NCBI GenBank assembly: GCA_036010965.1
Contig: DASCMO010000189.1
Span: 1 to 16,395, forward strand
Direction: 5' to 3'
Source of the DNA: GCA-2686265 sp036010965
Lineage (GTDB): Bacteria; Planctomycetota; UBA1135; GCA-002686595
DNA: 16,395 nucleotides
Shown here: piece after piece, positions 13,883-16,395 of the stretch
Layout: each line of letters starts with the position of its first letter
How positions within the stretch are numbered: position 1 is the stretch's first letter
Program-made: the position numbers and the translations under genes
The notes under the pieces: generated by a model
Database searches by the model: none
Told to the model about the DNA's origin: nothing
What the model saw: the letters and a program-made list of their open reading frames with translations, nothing else

Positions 13883-14839
13883 TCAATCCTCGAACTCGTC
13901 CATGAGCTGCACCCACGCGGCCTGCTCCTGTTCGGGGCGCACGAGCGTCGCCCGGTTCTCGCACTTGGTGGTGAGAGACTGGTAGAAGGTGGGGTCGGTC
14001 TCGGCGCGATCGATCAACTGCGCCAGGGCCTCGGTCTCACCGAATGGGAAATACCCTGGGTAGTCCTGCCCCAGCAGGCCGACCGAACCGGGAATGTGGG
14101 TCGAGACGGTCGGGACCCCGAGGGCCAGCGCCTCGCACACCGCATTCGCGCCGCCTTCCATGCGGGACGTGATCGCGTGCAAGTGAGACGAGGCGAGGGT
14201 GCGCAGGGTCTCGTCGTGGCTGACGGCTCCACGCCAGACATAGCGCGGGTTCCGTGTCTCCTCCGCCCGAGCCGCTCCAGCCATCCCTTCGTCGAGGGCG
14301 CCACCGAGGTGGACTACGCGGACGCGTGAGGTCGAAGGCAGGAGGCGCGCCGCCTGCGCCGTGCGCAGGGGATCCTTGACCGGGCGCAGATGACCGATGA
14401 CGCACACGTCGAAGCTGGATTCCGAGCGCTCCGGGACGTGTTCGGGTGGCTCGACGGATTGGTAGATGACGCGCGTACGGGCGCGCAGGTGCTCCGGCAA
14501 GGCGGCAGGCGCTTCACCCTGCAGCACGATCAGTCGCGTCGCAAGTTCGAGTGAGCGTCGCGCCTCCTCGTCGCGTTCGATGTCCGAATACAGATCCGTC
14601 CCGGTCAACGCGACGAGCAGTGGCCGCGTCGGGCAATGCTCGTGGAATCTCGTGATAGACGGCGCGCTGCGGCGAGCGTGGAGGGCGATCAGTGCGTCGC
14701 ACGGCTCTCCGTCGTAACTCTTCGCGACGCTGACGTCATGTCCGATCCGGCCCAGTATTCCGGCCCAGCGGCGCGCAGTGGTCGCGTTGCCGGTCAGACT
14801 GTCGGGTGCGGCAGGCGAGACGATGAGCACCTCGCGCAT
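13883..14839 (-). CDS. senB: SenB-type glycosyltransferase (selenosugar synthase)
   Basis: This 318-residue GT-B glycosyltransferase begins with EVLIVSPAAP and GNATTARRWA (17-26), then DGEPCDALIALHARRS (43-58) and VALTGTDLY, the N-terminal signature I associate with the TIGR04348/SenB family. The C-terminal domain has the retaining GT4-like E-x7-E motif in EGGANAVCEAL (E228, E236). SenB couples UDP-N-acetylglucosamine with selenophosphate to give a 1-seleno sugar, the selenium donor for SenA. The start ATG shares its A with the TGA of senA (TGATG), and egtD follows after one base, so the three genes are one translation-coupled operon. Generic glycosyltransferase annotation is likely in automated pipelines; the context makes SenB much more probable. 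Selenophosphate synthetase is not in the window. Confidence 0.88.
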   Translation of the reverse strand: MREVLIVSPAAPDSLTGNATTARRWAGILGRIGHDVSVAKSYDGEPCDALIALHARRSAPSITRFHEHCPTRPLLVALTGTDLYSDIERDEEARRSLELATRLIVLQGEAPAALPEHLRARTRVIYQSVEPPEHVPERSESSFDVCVIGHLRPVKDPLRTAQAARLLPSTSRVRVVHLGGALDEGMAGAARAEETRNPRYVWRGAVSHDETLRTLASSHLHAITSRMEGGANAVCEALALGVPTVSTHIPGSVGLLGQDYPGYFPFGETEALAQLIDRAETDPTFYQSLTTKCENRATLVRPEQEQAAWVQLMDEFED

Positions 14840-16077
14840 CAAGAGTCCTGGACGCAGGTGCGCAGGCCGGAATAGACGTCGCGGCGCGAGAGCTGGAAGA
14901 AATTGCGCAAGCTCGGGCGCATCATTCGCGAGCGCGTTGCCCACGAACCCCCGCGCAAGACCTTGCGTGTATGGAACGAGGTCTGCGAGTAATCCTCGTA
15001 CATGTCGGCGACGAACCCGGGGTAGGGCGCGAAGGTGCTTGAGGTCCACTCCCACACGTTGCCCATCATCTGCCGGCAGCCCTGGGGCGTGTCGGTGCCC
15101 GCGAAGGCGTTGACGTCGGCCGGCCCCCCCCCGCGCCAGTCGAAGGAGGCCTGCTCTCCGTTCCAGTCCGCGGCAGCCATCTCCCATTCTGCCTCGGTCG
15201 GCAGTCGGCGGCCGGCCCAGCGAGCGAAGGCGTCGGCCTCGTACCACGACACGTGCTGCATCGCTCGGGAAGCGTCGATGGCAAGCCACTGGTCAAAGTG
15301 TCGTCGTTCGAAATCGCCAGATGGTGTGCGACGCCAATAGAGGGGTAGTTCGGCCTGCACGGCCTGCACCCAGGCCCAGCCCTCTTCGCTCCACAGTTCG
15401 TGTCGCGTGTAGCCGGAGTCATCGATGAAGGCGGCCAGTTCGCCTTCGCTGACGGCCGCCTTCGAGATGCGGAACGGCTTCACCTCCACCGGGTGGGCCC
15501 ACTTCTCGTTGTCGAAGCAGAACTCGCTCTCGCGCTGCGATCCCAGAAGATGGACTCCACCTTCGATCAGAGCATCTCCGCTCGCTGCTCCCGTGCTCGC
15601 CTCGATCCCGTTCGGGACGCTCAGATTCGGCAGCGAGTAGCCGAGAGCCTGTCGCGTGTAGGTGAGCGCCTCTGTGTGCATGTACTCGTGGTGAACCGAG
15701 TATTCGATGTAATAGCGGAGGCGCTCATCCTCGCGCTCCTCCTCGAGCAACTCGAGCACGCCGTCACGAACTTCGCTGACATAGGCCAGGCACTCTTCGC
15801 GGTCTGGCATCGGCAGGCGCCAGCGATCCTCGTGTGCGACGGTGACGGAATCGAAGCGCGCGTCCATGTCCGGCCTGAGCGGAGAGCGGTCCGCGCCGCG
15901 GCGCAGTACCCAGTACTCTTGAAAGTAGGCGAGATGGCAGATCTCCCACAGGGGCGGATTGATGGTCGGCAGGTAGGGGACCTCCAGTTCGGCGTCGCAA
16001 AGATCCTCGATCATCTCGAGTGAGCGCGCACGCGCCTCGCGAACGCATTCGCTTGAACTGCCAATGAGCCCGGACAT
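14839..16077 (-). CDS. senA: EgtB/SenA-type non-heme iron enzyme, probable selenoneine synthase
   Basis: A 412-residue protein with an N-terminal DinB-like domain and a C-terminal FGE/sulfatase-modifying domain. The iron triad is H48 (in WEICHLAYFQEYW) with H130 and H134 (in HHEYMHTEAL). The C-terminal domain starts near residue 170 and shows SWYEADAFARWAGRRLPTEAEWE, GNVWEWT, LRGGSW and RNFF. Both EgtB and SenA oxidatively join a chalcogen donor to C2 of hercynine; direct coupling to senB and the absence of egtA/egtC/egtE nearby argue for SenA. ATG 16077 is chosen because AGGAG lies 10 bases upstream; ATG 16086 would leave one base of spacing, and the frame opens with TTG at 16113. It is divergent from the MBL gene at 16199. 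Confidence 0.87.
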   Translation of the reverse strand: MSGLIGSSSECVREARARSLEMIEDLCDAELEVPYLPTINPPLWEICHLAYFQEYWVLRRGADRSPLRPDMDARFDSVTVAHEDRWRLPMPDREECLAYVSEVRDGVLELLEEEREDERLRYYIEYSVHHEYMHTEALTYTRQALGYSLPNLSVPNGIEASTGAASGDALIEGGVHLLGSQRESEFCFDNEKWAHPVEVKPFRISKAAVSEGELAAFIDDSGYTRHELWSEEGWAWVQAVQAELPLYWRRTPSGDFERRHFDQWLAIDASRAMQHVSWYEADAFARWAGRRLPTEAEWEMAAADWNGEQASFDWRGGGPADVNAFAGTDTPQGCRQMMGNVWEWTSSTFAPYPGFVADMYEDYSQTSFHTRKVLRGGSWATRSRMMRPSLRNFFQLSRRDVYSGLRTCVQDS

Positions 16078-16165
16078 GCCACCCATGCTCCTGATCCACT
16101 CTCGGGGTGTCAACGACGGTGCCGGGTCCCGGAAAGGGGCGCGATCTCGAAGGAGGCCCTTCAGA

Positions 16166-16171
16166 TATACT
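16166..16171 (+). promoter_or_regulatory. Possible -10 box for the MBL/rhodanese gene
   Basis: TATACT (5 of 6 to TATAAT) stands out in GC-rich DNA 27 bases before the ATG at 16199. The core is nearly palindromic (AGTATATCTG on the other strand), so it could also serve the divergent senA operon. No matching -35 box is obvious. Confidence 0.25.
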
Positions 16172-16198
16172 CGCCCTCACACGGGCTCAGCGGGCTCC

Positions 16199-16395
16199 AT
16201 GATCCTCCAGCAGCACTACCTGGCCTGTCTCTCCCAGGCCTCCTATCTGATCGGTGACGAGGAGACGCAGACTGCCGTGGTCGTCGACCCCCGGCGCGAC
16301 GTGGATCTCTACCTGGAGGAAGCGGCAAAGCTGGGCCTTACGATCCGGCACGTGATCCTGACCCACTTCCACGCCGACTTCCTGGCCGGGCACCT
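16199..16395 (+). CDS. MBL-fold hydrolase of the ETHE1/rhodanese-linked family (partial, N-terminus only)
   Basis: Sixty-five residues are visible before the window ends. The start QHYLACLSQASYLIGD, the VVVDPRRDVDLYL segment and the metal motif THFHADFLAGH (HxHxD) are characteristic of metallo-beta-lactamase-fold proteins related to persulfide dioxygenase ETHE1. Those with this N-terminus commonly carry one or two rhodanese domains further on. The family acts on glutathione persulfide and related sulfane sulfur, so a sulfur/selenium-handling role next to the selenoneine operon is conceivable but not shown. ATG 16199 begins the conserved sequence; a clear Shine-Dalgarno is lacking at the usual distance. 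Confidence 0.85.
   Translation, partial: MILQQHYLACLSQASYLIGDEETQTAVVVDPRRDVDLYLEEAAKLGLTIRHVILTHFHADFLAGH

Noticed and set aside
14839..16077. Calling this gene egtB of a classical ergothioneine pathway
   Set aside because: The 1-base coupling to a SenB-type glycosyltransferase and the lack of egtA, egtC or egtE nearby favour SenA, although sequence alone cannot fully exclude EgtB.
16108..16113. Perfect minus-strand TTGACA upstream of senA
   Set aside because: With 17-base spacing the -10 position would read GAGCAT at the start codon region, too close to the ATG and a poor match; probably chance.

Overview
The window is GC-rich and densely coding on both strands. It looks like the chromosome of a Gram-negative bacterium of the PVC group, most plausibly a high-GC member of Planctomycetota. 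The reasons are a Tat-exported Gfo/Idh/MocA oxidoreductase of the type abundant there, a glycine-tailed RRM protein, a MauG-type c-type cytochrome with a polyproline linker, and a substrate-binding/permease fusion transporter. The phylum is an inference. I see no mobile elements, CRISPR, tRNA or rRNA.

Layout. Bases 1-830 (minus) hold the N-terminal part of an exported di-heme cytochrome c peroxidase-like protein. Bases 1043-1609 hold a DUF6817-like gene preceded by a perfect 9-bp inverted repeat, and 1637-1939 (minus) a glycine-rich RRM RNA-binding protein. Then come a Tat-exported oxidoreductase (2273-3646) and an M20 metallopeptidase (3688-5103). A very small minus-strand gene (5114-5350) follows: a glutaredoxin whose first active-site cysteine codon is TGA. 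Next are a DUF255/YyaL-type thioredoxin-fold protein (5401-7560), a secreted protein with a degenerate M23-like domain (7557-9500, minus), and a PrcB-like small secreted protein (9993-10556). A two-gene quaternary-amine/ergothioneine-type ABC importer (10654-12911) faces a tight minus-strand operon senA-senB-egtD (16077 down to 12889). The start of a rhodanese-type MBL hydrolase lies at the right edge.

The main story is selenium. The operon encodes EgtD (histidine to hercynine), a SenB-type glycosyltransferase (selenosugar synthase) and an EgtB/SenA-type non-heme iron enzyme. From histidine, SAM, UDP-GlcNAc and selenophosphate these three would make selenoneine, the selenium analogue of ergothioneine. 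Only the selenophosphate synthetase (SenC/SelD) is not in the window. Independently, the glutaredoxin at 5114-5350 reads through as Sec-Pro-Phe-Cys at its active site, and a hairpin just after the TGA fits the bacterial SECIS model. The organism therefore probably spends selenophosphate in two ways, on selenocysteine and on selenoneine. The convergent ABC importer is a candidate carrier for ergothioneine, selenoneine or a betaine precursor. Its substrate-binding domain precedes its permease domain, the reverse of described EgtU proteins.

All functional calls come from motifs read by eye. The selenocysteine reading needs either SelA/SelB/tRNA-Sec in the same genome or conservation of the TGA in relatives.
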